This document shows positions 50,703-63,100 of a DNA stretch of 64,000 nt, piece after piece. The stretch comes from Rotaria socialis. Lineage: Eukaryota; Rotifera; Eurotatoria; Philodinida; Philodinidae. Position 1 is the first letter of the stretch. Every line of letters begins with the position of its first letter. The stretch spans positions 1-64,000 of the forward strand of contig CAJNYU010001722.1 of assembly GCA_905331475.1 (NCBI GenBank). Reading direction: 5' to 3'. The position numbers and the translations under genes are program-made. The notes below the pieces were generated by a model. The model did not search any database. It was given only the letters and a program-made list of their open reading frames with translations, and was not told the origin of the DNA.

Positions 50703-53700
50703 CAATGGTTGACTAGAAAGAAAAGTAAAATATCAAATTTGAACGAAGCAATTCGACAATTATCTTGCAACTGTACAAAAATTATTTGTATTCGAAAAGA
50801 TTAGGATATACCTGAAAATAGATACGTGCAGATAGTATTTTCTCTTCCGGAGTAATAATTTAAAACTTCTAGACGATTAATTGAGCGTGGTATTCTCAAG
50901 GAAATTAATCCGACCTTGAGGACGAGTGTGATACTAGGTGAAGCCTCTGCCAAATATTTTCTTTTTTTTTGTCATTGAAGATAGATTTCACAATATTGTT
51001 ATTTCTTTTTTTTTGTGATGAAAGATTAATCATTGCTTAGTCATATTATGACGATGTTCAGTAAAAATAAAGACTGACAAAAATTTAAACGGCTTGTTCT
51101 ATAAAGCACTACTTTGAACGTAACTGAGATTTTAGTAACATAATTCAAAATCTACAAGAGAAATATGTATTGAAAAGAATCTATCTCAAGTTCATGTTCA
51201 ACTAATAGAACTATTTAGCTCGTTAAATATTGACGTGCGGATTGTATTTCAGCGTATTTTTAGATGGAGGCCAGTTTTAGAGCTGGTAGATTTTTCTGCC
51301 AACATTTGAATTTCATAAAGATCAGTTAGCAACAAATTTTCATATTTCAAATCAATATATTCCATATTAACGCCAATCACTACATATCTAGGTGACACAA
51401 AATAGTAATCTCAACTAGAATGATTTTATCATTTCGATGTTCCCTATTGACCAGCTCTGTCACTGTTCTATGAAGAACAAAAATGTTAAACTCTGAAGTC
51501 ACACGATTCTTTTTAAAATCGTTTCCCTACCTTTTTAAACGTATGTATAAACATTATACACACGCACGTGTATGATTTTCTGTAAGCATAAAATAATCAA
51601 AGCTCTAACATCATATTTCATTCTAGACGTGACTATGTTTTACATTCAAAAAAAAAACGGGAGAGAGAAAAACGCTATCTGTTTAGGATCTGGTTACTTG
51701 TATACGAGTGAAATCTTACCTCTATTTCTTCTGTAAGGTAAAGCAAGCAAGCAAGCAAACACTCACGCTTGAAAAGAGAAAGGTGATGCCTTTTAATCAG
51801 GTATGCAAAGCGACAAGAGGAAAAGAGAGAGAGAAACAGAGAGCATCATTTTCTCTCTCTCTCTCTCTCTCTTTTTTGTATTTAAAACGAACGAACGAAT
51901 CGGAAAGAGAGGCTAAAGAAAAAAAACTCCCACCTGTTGTGTGCTTAATATTTCGTCGTTGTTAGAATAATTTCGAAGTTTATTGTCTCATCTATAAAAA
52001 AAAGCATAAGAAGAAGAAGATTACTATTTTATTTTATTTTTTTTGAGAATAAAAGGTCAAATGGAATATATGTATGTGTACTGGACATACGTTCGAAACG
52101 ATTATCGACCACTTGTCTGTCTATGTGTTTGATTTATTATCAATTTTGTTATTCACGCGTTACTCACACGAATCTGTCAATTTAACAATTAAAAATCAGA
52201 CACATGTTCGACAAGTTTCAAATTTCTAATCAACTCGTTTTCCCTACCGTTCTTCTACATCTAGTCACTACAGACGGAGATTGATCAGAGAATTAAAATA
52301 TCCTTTTACGAACAGTTCTAATGAATTTAATTGTAGGATAGGATAGACCAAAAAAGAAAGAAAATGTGAGAAAATCAGCATAGTGATGTTATCCGGTCAC
52401 ACTTTATTCTTTGATAATTATATCAAAACTCAGCATGATACGTTTTCTTTTGGCTCTATTCGACTGAATCTCTTTTATTGTTCTTCTAATGAACGGTCGT
52501 AAAAAGCACCGTCAGTCAGTTGCTTTTGATACTTTAGTCAAACAAAAGTTTCTTATTAATTAATAAGAAAAAAAAAGAAAAGTAAAAGGAAGACACACTC
52601 AATCAATTAACACTTGTTTATGCAAATAAGTAATCGATAAACAACTTGATAGAAACCCCTATTCTATTTCATCCCGTAAGCGAACATTCTCTACTTTCTA
52701 GATTGCAATATGTCTGATCGATATATAATCCCTTCATTTCTTTTTGTGTTTGAGTAAGCATTAAGGAATATCCATCTTCTCTCCGCCCCTGCTGGTGTGA
52801 AAACATTATTTCCGCTCAATTATGCATTCGTACACACGCACACAAAACACCTCAGCTCGGACACCATCACCATGTCCTTGATTCGATTCAGTGCTAAGAT
52901 TACGTTATGTTTAACCTGCGCTTTTTTTCCTCTCTTAAAATATTAAAAGTATGTGCTCTGCTTAATGGACTCTCGGTATGTGAAAGCTTTAAAAGGACAT
53001 CACAAAAAACAGCAACAACTGAATATGCCATCAACTGACTATCCTGTTGACATAACTGGATAATATTTAGATTCTTTTGATGTTCAAAGAAAAAGGAAAA
53101 ACTATATTATATTATATATTAAAATAACAATTTAACTGTCAATCATATCGTTTTCCTTGCAATATTAGAAAACACAAAAACTAATACAATTTTAATCATT
53201 ATGCATACATGTAGATATGACTATATACATCTCGATTAAAATTACATGACGATCACGATATTCTATTGCCTCTCACCTTCTTTTGCAATTAGTACATGCA
53301 TATCAAATTCACTCCATCGATATCATCCATCTTTCTCTCTTTTATTTTACATACCCGTCCTTTTTTCCTCTTCCAAATTTCGATGTGTCAATACTAATCA
53401 AGTGACAACAGCGATAAGTATTAAGGAAGAAAAAGAAACAGACAAACCCTTTAACATCGTGATTGGTTGTCAACTTTATCCTTAATATATTCCAATTGGT
53501 CCTTTGAATTTTTTTCGCGTAACCCTTTACTAATTATTTAATACAATATTTTTCTTCTATTATTTTTTTGTCTATTACATGCACATCGTATTTCTCATGA
53601 CGACAACGAAGTAGCAGATCAGATTTCAAGCATATAAGCAAGAAGATATTTGATCCGATTATTGCTAGGATAAGACAGCGACGTGTGTACATCATAATTA

Positions 53701-54861
53701 AAACGTCACCCACTCGTGTGAGCATTCATCCTTGCAATTTATGATTAATCATAGAGCGGCAAATAACAGGTGTATATGCATCAGTGGAAAATCAATTGAA
53801 AATTTCTCGTATGAAATGAAAATGCATTTTTCTTTTCTTTTCTTTTTTTTCGGAAGAAATTCGATCTAGTTCAAATAGACAGGAGGAGTTTATAAAAAAA
53901 AATGCAAAAGTTTATTTCGCGTGACAAGTGCCATGAGAAAGAAAGCACTTTTATCGATCCTATGTTTGTTAAATATTATCGACAAAGCATACTTCTTTTC
54001 TTTTCATTGTTTTGTTTGGATTTATCAACATTCGATATCCCTTTGTAATATCTACGCATAGAGAGCGAAAGCAACAATGATCTATTTAAATGAACTTTGT
54101 ATGACTATCAAATATACATGAGACATCTATTTGATTAGTTCAATGGATTAAAAAACAAAACAAACGAATGATACTTTCTATAAATATAATCTTAACTCAA
54201 AATAGAAAATAAAAGAAATTAAACTTACTACTTGAAGGTTTGAAAGAATAATTTGTCTAGTGAGCCATGTAGAAGAAATTATTGTTCATATAGTTATCAA
54301 TAGAATTCGCTGTGTGATATAGATGCATCTTGTGTGTATTACTCTCTCTCTCTCTTTCTAGCAACATGCCATTTGATTATATATGCAGATTGATGATGGA
54401 AGAAGAAAAAGTATGTGTACAGATATAATTATTATTTGGTTAATCCTATCGTATAAAATATAGAATAGCAAAAAGAATGAACCGCTAATCACGGGTGATA
54501 TTGTCACTGATAATCTGTCTGTATATACTATATATATATATATATGTTGATCTATGACGGATCTAATAATTGACAAAGGAAAATAATAACAGTCTTTATC
54601 ATCGATGATGATGATGATTTTTTGTTTGTTTATACAAGATAGATTAGGAATAAATGCAGATGTGCCAAAAATTTGTCTTACTCGTAGAAGGAAATAGAAA
54701 CAATCTAATGGGTTGACTGAATACTTGTTGTATCAAATTTGCACAGTGACGTAATAAAAATTGAAAAACAAACTATTTCGCTAATCATTTGAAATAAAAT
54801 ATGTGTCGACATTTAAAGATAAGCATGATGAAAACGATGTTCGACAGAGGCATTTGGAATC
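50703..54861. other. Large AT-rich intergenic region between EYA and the TraB pair
   Basis: About 4.2 kb with no gene recognised. It is likely the EYA regulatory region. Contains a CT run at about 51853-51871, another CT run at about 54342-54358, an AT run at about 54529-54545 and a GAT run at about 54604-54618. From about 54620 it is homologous to 57000-57180, the upstream part of the tandem duplication. Confidence 0.45.
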
Positions 54862-56003
54862 ATGCTAAACAAAATCTTGCATCTTGTTTTCTTCATCACG
54901 ATGTCGGTTAGTTTTTTCAAAAACAAAATCTCGTCTTATGCCAAGGACTTTACATATCTTTATATAGTATAAGACATGTTCATGTTCTTACCTTTGGCGT
55001 ATCGAAAGATCGCCTCCATCGTATATCTTTGGCACGATACATGTTTCCCAGGAACATGTATGGCCTTATATATCGAAAGAGATTCGGCAAGCATTTATTT
55101 CTAGTACACATGTTTATGCAGAGGCCGACTTGATTAATATGAATTATTGGGATGATTTTCTTCGATGCGTAGTAAATCGAACACGCCGTGTCGAACGATC
55201 AAGTTAATAGATGATGAAGAGATGAAAGAAGTAATTCTTCTTGTTTTTCTTTGTGTTATTTAGCCAATGTTACTACTCCAGGTAAAGTAGTTGATATTCA
55301 TTTAATGATGGAAGCTCGCCGTTCGAATAAGACTACAGGTGGTTTAGAGACGCCTGAATATCAATGTGAGGTACTATTACGAATAGTTTTTTTTTAATCT
55401 AAAGTTAAAGATGATCATCATATCTAGAAACTATTCAACTTTGCCAATTCAACAATCTGGACATTGATTGTGGATAGGATTAAAAGCCGATTAAAGAATG
55501 GAACACTTGGCGAACCTAAAATGGATCAGCCAGAAGAATTGCTAAAAACCTATATGTGTAGTGAGCTCGACGATGCATATATGGAACAGTTATGGAATAA
55601 TACTGAAGAATTTGATGATATTGACGTGCGCGATGAAAACATGTCGCGACGTATTCACAGCTTATTGAAAAAGTCGAAGAAGCGTCGATATTTTTTTGCT
55701 GTTGGCGCTGGTATGTTGGTTCTCTATTAAATGAAATTCATTTTCCTTTGTTTCAGGGCATGTGGTCGGTAACCGTAAACATTTAATTGTTCGTTTAAAA
55801 AAATATGGATATAGGATAACGCGAATTTGTACTTATGAAAAAGTGATTTTGTAAGTTTAGGTTTTGTTTTTGCTCTGATGAAATTTCGAGTAGAAAAATA
55901 ATATATCTTTTGTAGGAAGAAATTCGGTTGCACGAAAAAGAAAATGGTGGACGGTTGTATTAAAAAGAAACTCGCTCCTAAAGGAAAAAAAATGTTCACT
56001 TAA
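54862..56003 (+). CDS. Secreted TraB/TIKI-like protein, copy 1
   Basis: Six exons (54862-54906, 54974-55202, 55264-55370, 55428-55710, 55757-55850, 55916-56003) encode 281 residues. The ATG at 54862 starts the signal peptide MLNKILHLVFFITMS, used only in this frame. Landmarks of the TraB/GumN/TIKI fold are YLWRIERSPPSYIFGTIHVS (GxxH motif), FISSTHVYAEADL, TTGGLETPEY, and RDENMSRRIHSLLKK leading to RYFFAVGAGHVVGNRKHL. A Lys-rich tail with paired Cys follows. TIKI proteins are cobalt/manganese-dependent proteases that clip Wnt; bacterial members include GumN. The protein is shorter than TIKI (about 500 residues) and closer to bacterial size. Whether it is a TIKI orthologue or a separate TraB lineage is not decided here. 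Copy 2 lies 1.5 kb downstream. Confidence 0.88.
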
Positions 56004-57166
56004 AACTTGTGAAGTATAAACAATAAAATCATCATTTAGAGACATTGTTATTTGAAAGGAGGCCGGAGTTTTCGATTTATAACGAGAAATAGTTGTCATA
56101 GTCCTTGGAATATTTTGAAAGTTTGATCAGGAAAAGAATGTTCCTACATTCTGTTGAGATATTGAATTCCCAAATACACTCAATTTTCACGGAAGGCAAT
56201 TATTTATTAGAAATCCGATATCTTCGTAAAGCAACATTCTTCTTGTGAATGACAACTTTCAAAATATGCCAAGAATTACAAATGGAAATCGCGACTGTTT
56301 GATTTATCCATTGAAATCTACGAAATACATTCTAGAATTTGGCCAAACGAAGTACTTGAAGATTTTACATTGGCGGCATAAAATAATTCTTCAACCGATG
56401 ACTTTGCGAAGTTCTGATGCGAAGTATAAAAGAAAAATTCTCAGTATATTTTTAATAAATCCTTTATTCTTATCGTCAATCTTGATGACGGTCATTTGAT
56501 ACAAGACTCATAGTTATCTGTAGGAAACAAAATGCGAATCTAATTGCTGAAATATTGTTTTATTTGTTCTATATTTTTGTTTCTATTGTTTCACAATCAT
56601 TTCACTCGACTTTTCTGTCGAGTTCGATCATGGTTCATAAAATACAACAAGTAATCTAGGACGATTTATCATGGAAAAGTATGCAAAAAGAAGTATATTT
56701 TCCATTGCTGAAAAATAAATCATATAAACCATTTGCTTAAAAATTCCTAACGTATTTTAAAACATCCAAATCTTGAGAATTTCACATCAAATGTTTTGTC
56801 AGCAAGAAAGAAGGCACTATTCCGGACTTGACCATTTACTAATGAGATTAAAGAAGAAGTAACTTGATATTCTCTTTTGATGACTCACATTGCATATTAC
56901 AACTAATACATCTGACATTCATGATGCATTGGCTTTACGAATCATTGAAAATTCACTGAAAGAATATTTTTAATAAAAACAGTTGATCTTAACGTTTTGG
57001 TGATGGGAAATGTTTTTGCTGTTTGTTTGTACAAAGTAGATTGGGAATAAATGCACATGTGTATATGCTAAAAGTTTGTGTTACTCATAGCAAGTAATAG
57101 AACTAATCAAATAGATTGACTGAGTACTTGTTGTATCGAATTTGCACTTTGACGTAATAAAAATTG
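56004..57166. other. Spacer inside the TraB tandem duplication
   Basis: Parts resemble the flank of copy 2. The words TTCTTATCGTCAA and GTTCTATATTTTTGTTTCTRTTG recur after copy 2, on either side of the hAT-like insertion. The frame at 56245-56499 matches no family I recognise. Confidence 0.45.
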
Positions 57167-57611
57167 AAAAACAAACTATTTCGCTAATCATTTGAAATAA
57201 AATATGTGTCGACATTTAAAGATAAGCATGATGAAAACGATGTTCGACAGAGGCATTTGGAATCATGCTAAACAAAATCTTGCATCTTGTTTTCTTCATC
57301 ACGATGTCGGTTAGTTTTTTCAAAAACAAAATCTCGTCTTATGCCAAGGACTTTACATATCTTTATATAGTATAAGACATGTTCATGTNAAAAACAAACT
57401 ATTTCGCTAATCATTTGAAATAAAATATGTGTCGACATTTAAAGATAAGCATGATGAAAACGATGTTCGACAGAGGCATTTGGAATCATGCTAAACAAAA
57501 TCTTGCATCTTGTTTTCTTCATCACGATGTCGGTTAGTTTTTTCAAAAACAAAATCTCGTCTTATGCCAAGGACTTTACATATCTTTATATAGTATAAGA
57601 CATGTTCATGT
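57167..57611. repeat. Exact 222-bp direct repeat across a single N (assembly join)
   Basis: 57167-57388 and 57390-57611 are identical and meet at one N (57389). The segment contains upstream sequence, exon 1 and intron 1 of the TraB gene. The simplest reading is two contig ends that overlap but were not merged. Confidence 0.85.
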
Positions 57612-58620
57612 ACTTACCTTTGGCGTATCGAAAGATCGCCTCCATCGTATATCTTTGGCACGATACATGTTTCCCATGAACATATATGGCCTTATATATC
57701 GAAAGAGATTCGACAAGCATTTATTTCTAGTACACATTTTTATGGAGAATTCAACCCAACGGATGATACCTATTGGTATGATTTTCTTCGATGCATAGCA
57801 AATCGAACACCCCGCGTCGAACGATCCAGTTAGTAAATACAAAGTTGATGAAGAAGAGAAGTCTCTCTTTTTGATTGTTTTATTTAGCTGATTATAGTAC
57901 TCAAGGTGCGCTACTTGATATGTATTTAATCATGGAAGCTCGTCGTTCGAATAAGACTACAGGTGGTTTAGAGACGCCTGAATATCTTTGTGAGGTACTG
58001 TTTCGAATAAGTTTTTAGTTAAAGTAAAATGTATACATAATTATGTAGCACAAAGGTATGCTTGCAAATTTAAAAACATGGATGTTGATTGTGGATAAAA
58101 TTAAAAATCGAATGAAAACTGGAACATTTGAAAACGAAACATTGAACAATTTTGAAATGAACGAGACAGAAACATTAAGAAAAATGTATGTTTGCAATGA
58201 ATTTGATGATGAATACATTGACAATCTAGAGAATTCAACTAAAGTATTTCACGATATTGAACAACGCGATGAAAACATATCGCGACGTATGCATAGCTTA
58301 TTGAAAAAGTCAAAGAAAAATCGATATTTTTTTGCTGTTGGCGCTGGTATGTTGATTTCTATTTGAAAAAATTCATTTTCCTTTCTTTAAGGACATTTAT
58401 TTGGTACACGAAAAAATTTAATTGCGCGTTTAACAACATATGGACATAAGTTAACTCGGCTTTGCACTTATCAAAATCTGATTTTGTAATTTTTGTCTTC
58501 ATGAAATTAATACATAAATAATAATATTTGCTTTGTAGGAAAAAATTCGGCTGCAAGAAGAAGAAAATGATGGGAGGCTGTATTAAACCGAAAGTTTTTC
58601 TTAAACGGAAAAAAAATTAA
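57488..58620 (+). CDS. Secreted TraB/TIKI-like protein, copy 2
   Basis: Six exons (57488-57532, 57600-57828, 57888-57994, 58049-58346, 58392-58485, 58539-58620) encode 284 residues, with intron positions and phases identical to copy 1. The signal peptide is the same (MLNKILHLVFFITMS). SYIFGTIHVSHEHIWPYIS keeps the GxxH motif and RYFFAVGAGHLFGTRKNL the second conserved block. Copy 1 reads VYAEADLINMNYW where copy 2 reads FYGEFNPTDDTYW, so the acidic loop after the first motif has diverged. Many changes elsewhere are also amino-acid changing, while the first 150 nt are nearly identical. The conserved Cys-Lys tail is kept (KKFGCKKKKMMGGCIKPK). Both copies look intact. A second exon 1 at 57265-57309, on the other side of the N, is probably an assembly duplicate. 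Confidence 0.87.
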
Positions 58621-58841
58621 TTTATAACTTTTAAAGTATAAAAATTTTAATAAAAAATTGAAAACTATTTCATGAAACGATGCTTTTCCAAAGTTAATCT
58701 AATGATACTGTATGGTATTAATTTTAAGCACTTTTGTTCAAGGAAAAAGCCTAGAAAGTTCTCACAGCATTTAAAACAAACTTTTTACTCTTATCGTCAA
58801 ACTAGATGAAGATAACTTCACACAAAGCTCATAATTATGGT

Positions 58842-60118
58842 CAGAGATGGGCAAGTCAAGTCAAAAAATGACTTGATGATTTTATTGAATGGATTACGAC
58901 TTGACTTGTAAACGCTCATGACTTGACTTGGCTTGACTTGATTCAAGTCAGTGATGGGTCATGACTTGACTTGACTTGACTTGCAACAAGTCGTACAGAG
59001 AAATTAAAGTCAAGTCAAAAATTATATGTATAGAGAACTTTTATTAATTGAATTTTTGAACTCTAATTTGAAATGTAGAAGAAAAATACAAATAATAAAT
59101 CAAAGATGGGCAAGTCAAGTCAAAAAATGACTTCACCTGATGACTTTTTGAATGAATTATGGCTCAAACTGACTTGACTTGAAATCAAACTAGAGTCCTG
59201 CAGGTCAACCTTGTCCTACCCTACCCTACCCTGCCCTGCAGGGCAGGGTAGGGCTAGGGTACAAAACTCGTAGGGCAGGGCAGGGCTAGGGTACAAAGCT
59301 CGTAGGGCAGGGCAGGGTAAGGTTACAAAAACAAAATATTTAGGGTATAAGTAGGGTGTAGCTCATACAAATAAAATTTTTCTAGAGTAGAACTTAATAT
59401 ATATTTTTGACATCTTTTTGATCAAAAACAGTGTAAAGAGTGATATCATAATCTAAATCGAATGGATAGAATAAAAACGAACGGAAAACAATGGCCTATT
59501 GTTTAGTACTATTTTATACATGAGCTGACGAGTTCAGTCACTTTTGATTATTTGTCGAGTAAATGTGCATGTAAATGTAATAAAAAATGTGTTCGAAATC
59601 ATCTCGACATGAACGTATTTTTAGTACAAACGGGCGAGTTTTGGAAGAGAGAAGGCAAAATTTAAGTGGTGATGTTGTGAATGATATTTTATTTTTAAGC
59701 AACTTTCGAAAAATTTATTAATTTTGTATTTGATTCTCGTTGAAAATCAATAAATTATATTGAAACAAAGTGAAGAAAAACTTCATGCTGACTTTTACTT
59801 GGACCTGAAACTCAAATGATATGATAGGGTGTAAAATGAAAAATCTCTGTGATAGGGTAGGGTAAGGGTACAGAGCCCGTAGGGCAGGGTAGGGCAAGGT
59901 TACGAAGCTATAGGGCAGGGTAGGGCTAGGGTAAGAACGTCGTAGGGCAGGGTAGGACAAGGGTACGAAGTTTTACTATAGGGCAGGGTTAGGGTACAAA
60001 AAAGTCTTAACCTGCAGGACTCTAAATCAGACTTGACTTGACTTGACTTGAAAATATTTTGAACTAGTCATGACTTGACTTGACTTGAGTCAAAAAAACG
60101 CTGACTTGCCCATCTCTG
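58842..60118. mobile_element. hAT-like element, 1.28 kb, non-coding, with near-perfect 8-bp target duplication
   Basis: Ends CAGAGATGGGCAAGTCA and TGACTTGCCCATCTCTG are exact inverted repeats. The flanks ATTATGGT (58834-58841) and ATTAGGGT (60119-60126) are an 8-bp duplication with one mismatch. The interior is filled with GACTT/AAGTC satellite-like repeats, and a second copy of the end (GATGGGCAAGTCAAGTC) starts at about 59106. A further element is nested at 59190-60023. There is no transposase. Confidence 0.85.
59190..60023. mobile_element. Nested element with CAGGACTCT ends and GGGCAGGGTAGGG repeats
   Basis: AGAGTCCTGCAGGTCAA at the left and TTAACCTGCAGGACTCT at the right are inverted repeats. 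AAATCAAA (59182-59189) and AAATCAGA (60024-60031) flank it as a 7/8 target duplication, again hAT-like. The interior carries tandem (C/T)AGGGCAGGGTAGGG(C/T)TAGGGTAC units at both ends in opposite orientation. These are not telomeric arrays because the unit is irregular and contained within the element. Confidence 0.75.
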
Positions 60119-60126
60119 ATTAGGGT

Positions 60127-63100
60127 GAAGGAAATACGAAGCTGTAAATCCGATTTAGGGGTCGATGCATTTTTCCAGGAAATATGCAATGAGTTGTTAC
60201 TATTGTTTCTTATTATTCGAGCATTGTTTTATTGGTTCTATATTTTTGTTTCTGTTGCTTTATCGTCATAACGAGATATTATTAATACAAGTTCGATTAT
60301 CTTAAATCAACAACGTCTGTTATGGTCCTAAGAAAGAAAACGTTTATCCTCATACTTGAATAGTCTTTTAGATCACGTTTCATAAAATATAACAAGTAGT
60401 CTAGTTCAACGAGCAATTCACTATTGAATAGTATGAAACGAAATAAATAATCTTTTCATATCATCCATCGACGTAAAAACTCCTCGTGCATTTTAGCACT
60501 TGAAAATTTGCAGGAATTCACATCAAATGATCCAGATGACTTTTCGATTAGTTGCTTCATTGAAATGTTTAAAAAAAGACTAACTTCACATTCTTCTTTG
60601 GTGACTTGCATGTCACAATTTTAATATCCTTAATCAATCATCAAAAATTTTTATCAATATTATTCCAGGCATTTTACTAGAACAAACTAATTTTAACAAA
60701 AAAATGAATTGATCTGAACGTTGTGACTATTGGAAATATGTCGTTTCGCTTGTTGATACTATAAATAAACTGTTTCAAAAAACTTTGAATGACACAGTGA
60801 ATGGCTTTTTCCTTCTAGACATATAATTAAGACTTTGAAAAAGAATGCAATTCTTCTCCCTGTGGTTTTAATTCTAAATAATATTTTAAAGCGAAACTAG
60901 AATTTCGTCCTTGTTCAGATATTTTTACAGTAAAATCATCAAACTTGAATATCATGACAGCAACCTTGTAAAAACTTAATTGTTTTACACCAATTCCAGT
61001 AAAATGCTGATATAAAATGAGGGCAAACAAGTTTCAAAGAGGCGTTGATTTCAATATGTAACCAATTTGAGTTCCCTTGATGATAGAACCTTAGGGATTC
61101 TAATGAAATTCATAAACGGACTATCACTCAGCTAGAACTTTGACACATTTTTTTATCTATCGGGGATAGTATACTTTCGTGTCAGCTGTAAGACAGAGAA
61201 AATTCGAGAAAATAAATTTTATAATGCGAACATTAACTTCCGATATAATCAGATATGTCGTATGAGACACTGATTTTATATCTGTGGACGAATCGTAATT
61301 TTTATTTTATTGTTTAAACGGTATAGCTATAAAACTCTTCCATATCACTATTTTTTCATCACTACAATAAAATGAATAAACACTCTACAGTGGATGTCTC
61401 CCATCTGTCATATATATATATATATATATATTAAAAGTCTAAGTTCAAATAGAACATTTTTTAGATCCGCGTAATTTTAATTTGACTACTGCACTATTAT
61501 CTCAAGGTAAATTTTGAGCATCTGTTTGCAAAGTGTGTCTATGTTATTAGTTTACCGGTATTTCTATTCAACTTTTTTATGTACATTTTCATTGATGGAT
61601 GTATACACATATGCGTACATATCGCAAAGAGCGAACGAAGCAATAAAGACTTCTATACACATCAACAGAGTGGACTATCATCACGCAAAGCGGCGACGGC
61701 ATTTTTTTCTATATTGTGTTGTAATAATAATAATAATAATAATAATAATAGTCGTAGTAGTACAAATCTTACATTTGCACAATTATGCATGATCCATGTT
61801 AGACATAGATCGATCGGAAGTCTATGTCTTAGTGTTGAAAAAGCAAGCAAAGTAAAAGTATGTGATATGGTTTCTTGATTTCTCTCTCTATTCTCTTCCA
61901 ACTTTCATGCGTAACACTAAATAATAACATAATTAAATATAAAATATTTTTATCACCATAAAAAAAACAACAGACACTTGAGCTTTTTCACTGTGCATGT
62001 ACACTTCTCTTTTTCTTCAATAGCGTAACCGCAAATTTAAGTACCTGAAAAGAAAAATCTGCATTATTTCTACTCAACTAAACCTTAAGACATCATATAT
62101 TAATACTAATTAGCACTTCAATATGTTTACTTTAGACAGCCTATGGATGACTGCATACGTCATGAAATCAGCCTTAATCAGGTAGTCCTATTGCAATAGA
62201 AACAAGAAGGGGAAAAAAACTTTTTTTTTTCTTTTTCCTGCTACTTATTTCCAGTCCTTCTCGTATTCATCGTTTTTTTCCTGCCAACGAAGGTGTGTAC
62301 TACTTGCGCTTACGGACAGAAAAAAAAACTTTCTATTGATTAACCATTAAATTCCTCGAATCATGTTTGTGCTGTTTATATTTTGGCGCTGCGCGTTTTA
62401 TTCTTTTGTCTATCGAACACGAGATTTCTTGTTTTGTTTTGTATAAAATAAAATTCGAAATATTACTGCTGAGTAAGATGATAATAATCATAATTGTACA
62501 AATTTAATAAATCATTTATTGTAGAAGATACATGAAAAAGAATATAAACTTGAGAAATGTAAACAATTAATGACGTAAGAATCACATCGAGTCCTTTGTT
62601 CTTCTTCTCTTGTAGTCGTCGACAACGATGTCTTCTTCGTTTTCACTGTACATCAGACTCTTGTCTTTACTCAAGCTAATCACGTCACTACCCACTTATT
62701 GTTTTCTACGAACACTTGACGCATGAGAGCTAGTATATGAGTAGGAGAGAAATTGAATTCGATAGAATTTGCCTTACTCTTACTGTCGTCAATCAATTTT
62801 CTTTTCAGGTGAGAAATCAAAGAAACGGGGATGATGTTGAAAACCGAAAAGTGTATTAGTTAGAAAAAACAGAAGAATTATTGATATGTTTTGTTTTCTT
62901 TAAATCTTCACGATAGAAAGACAACGACACAGAAACTTAACGAAGTCATTTCATTAGCAAGTAAGAATACATTTAGAATATTTTACACTGATTGAAAATA
63001 TTGACCGAAGGAAACAACACTATAATACTATCCACATCGAATTCCTATTCTTTTTCTCTCGTCATAATATATGTCATTGACATGATAAATGAGTTTTGTT

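Noticed and set aside
54789..54900. Alternative TraB start MCRHLKISMMKTMFDRG in another frame
   Set aside because: It does not join exon 2 in the correct phase; the ATG at 54862 gives a signal peptide and the right phase.
58842..60118. CRISPR-like or telomere-like array
   Set aside because: Repeats are irregular AAGTC/TAGGG words inside transposon ends, with no spacers and no chromosome end.
61514..61901. Three overlapping frames of about 80-100 residues
   Set aside because: They share a TAA microsatellite read as Ile, Asn or Leu runs; no real domain.
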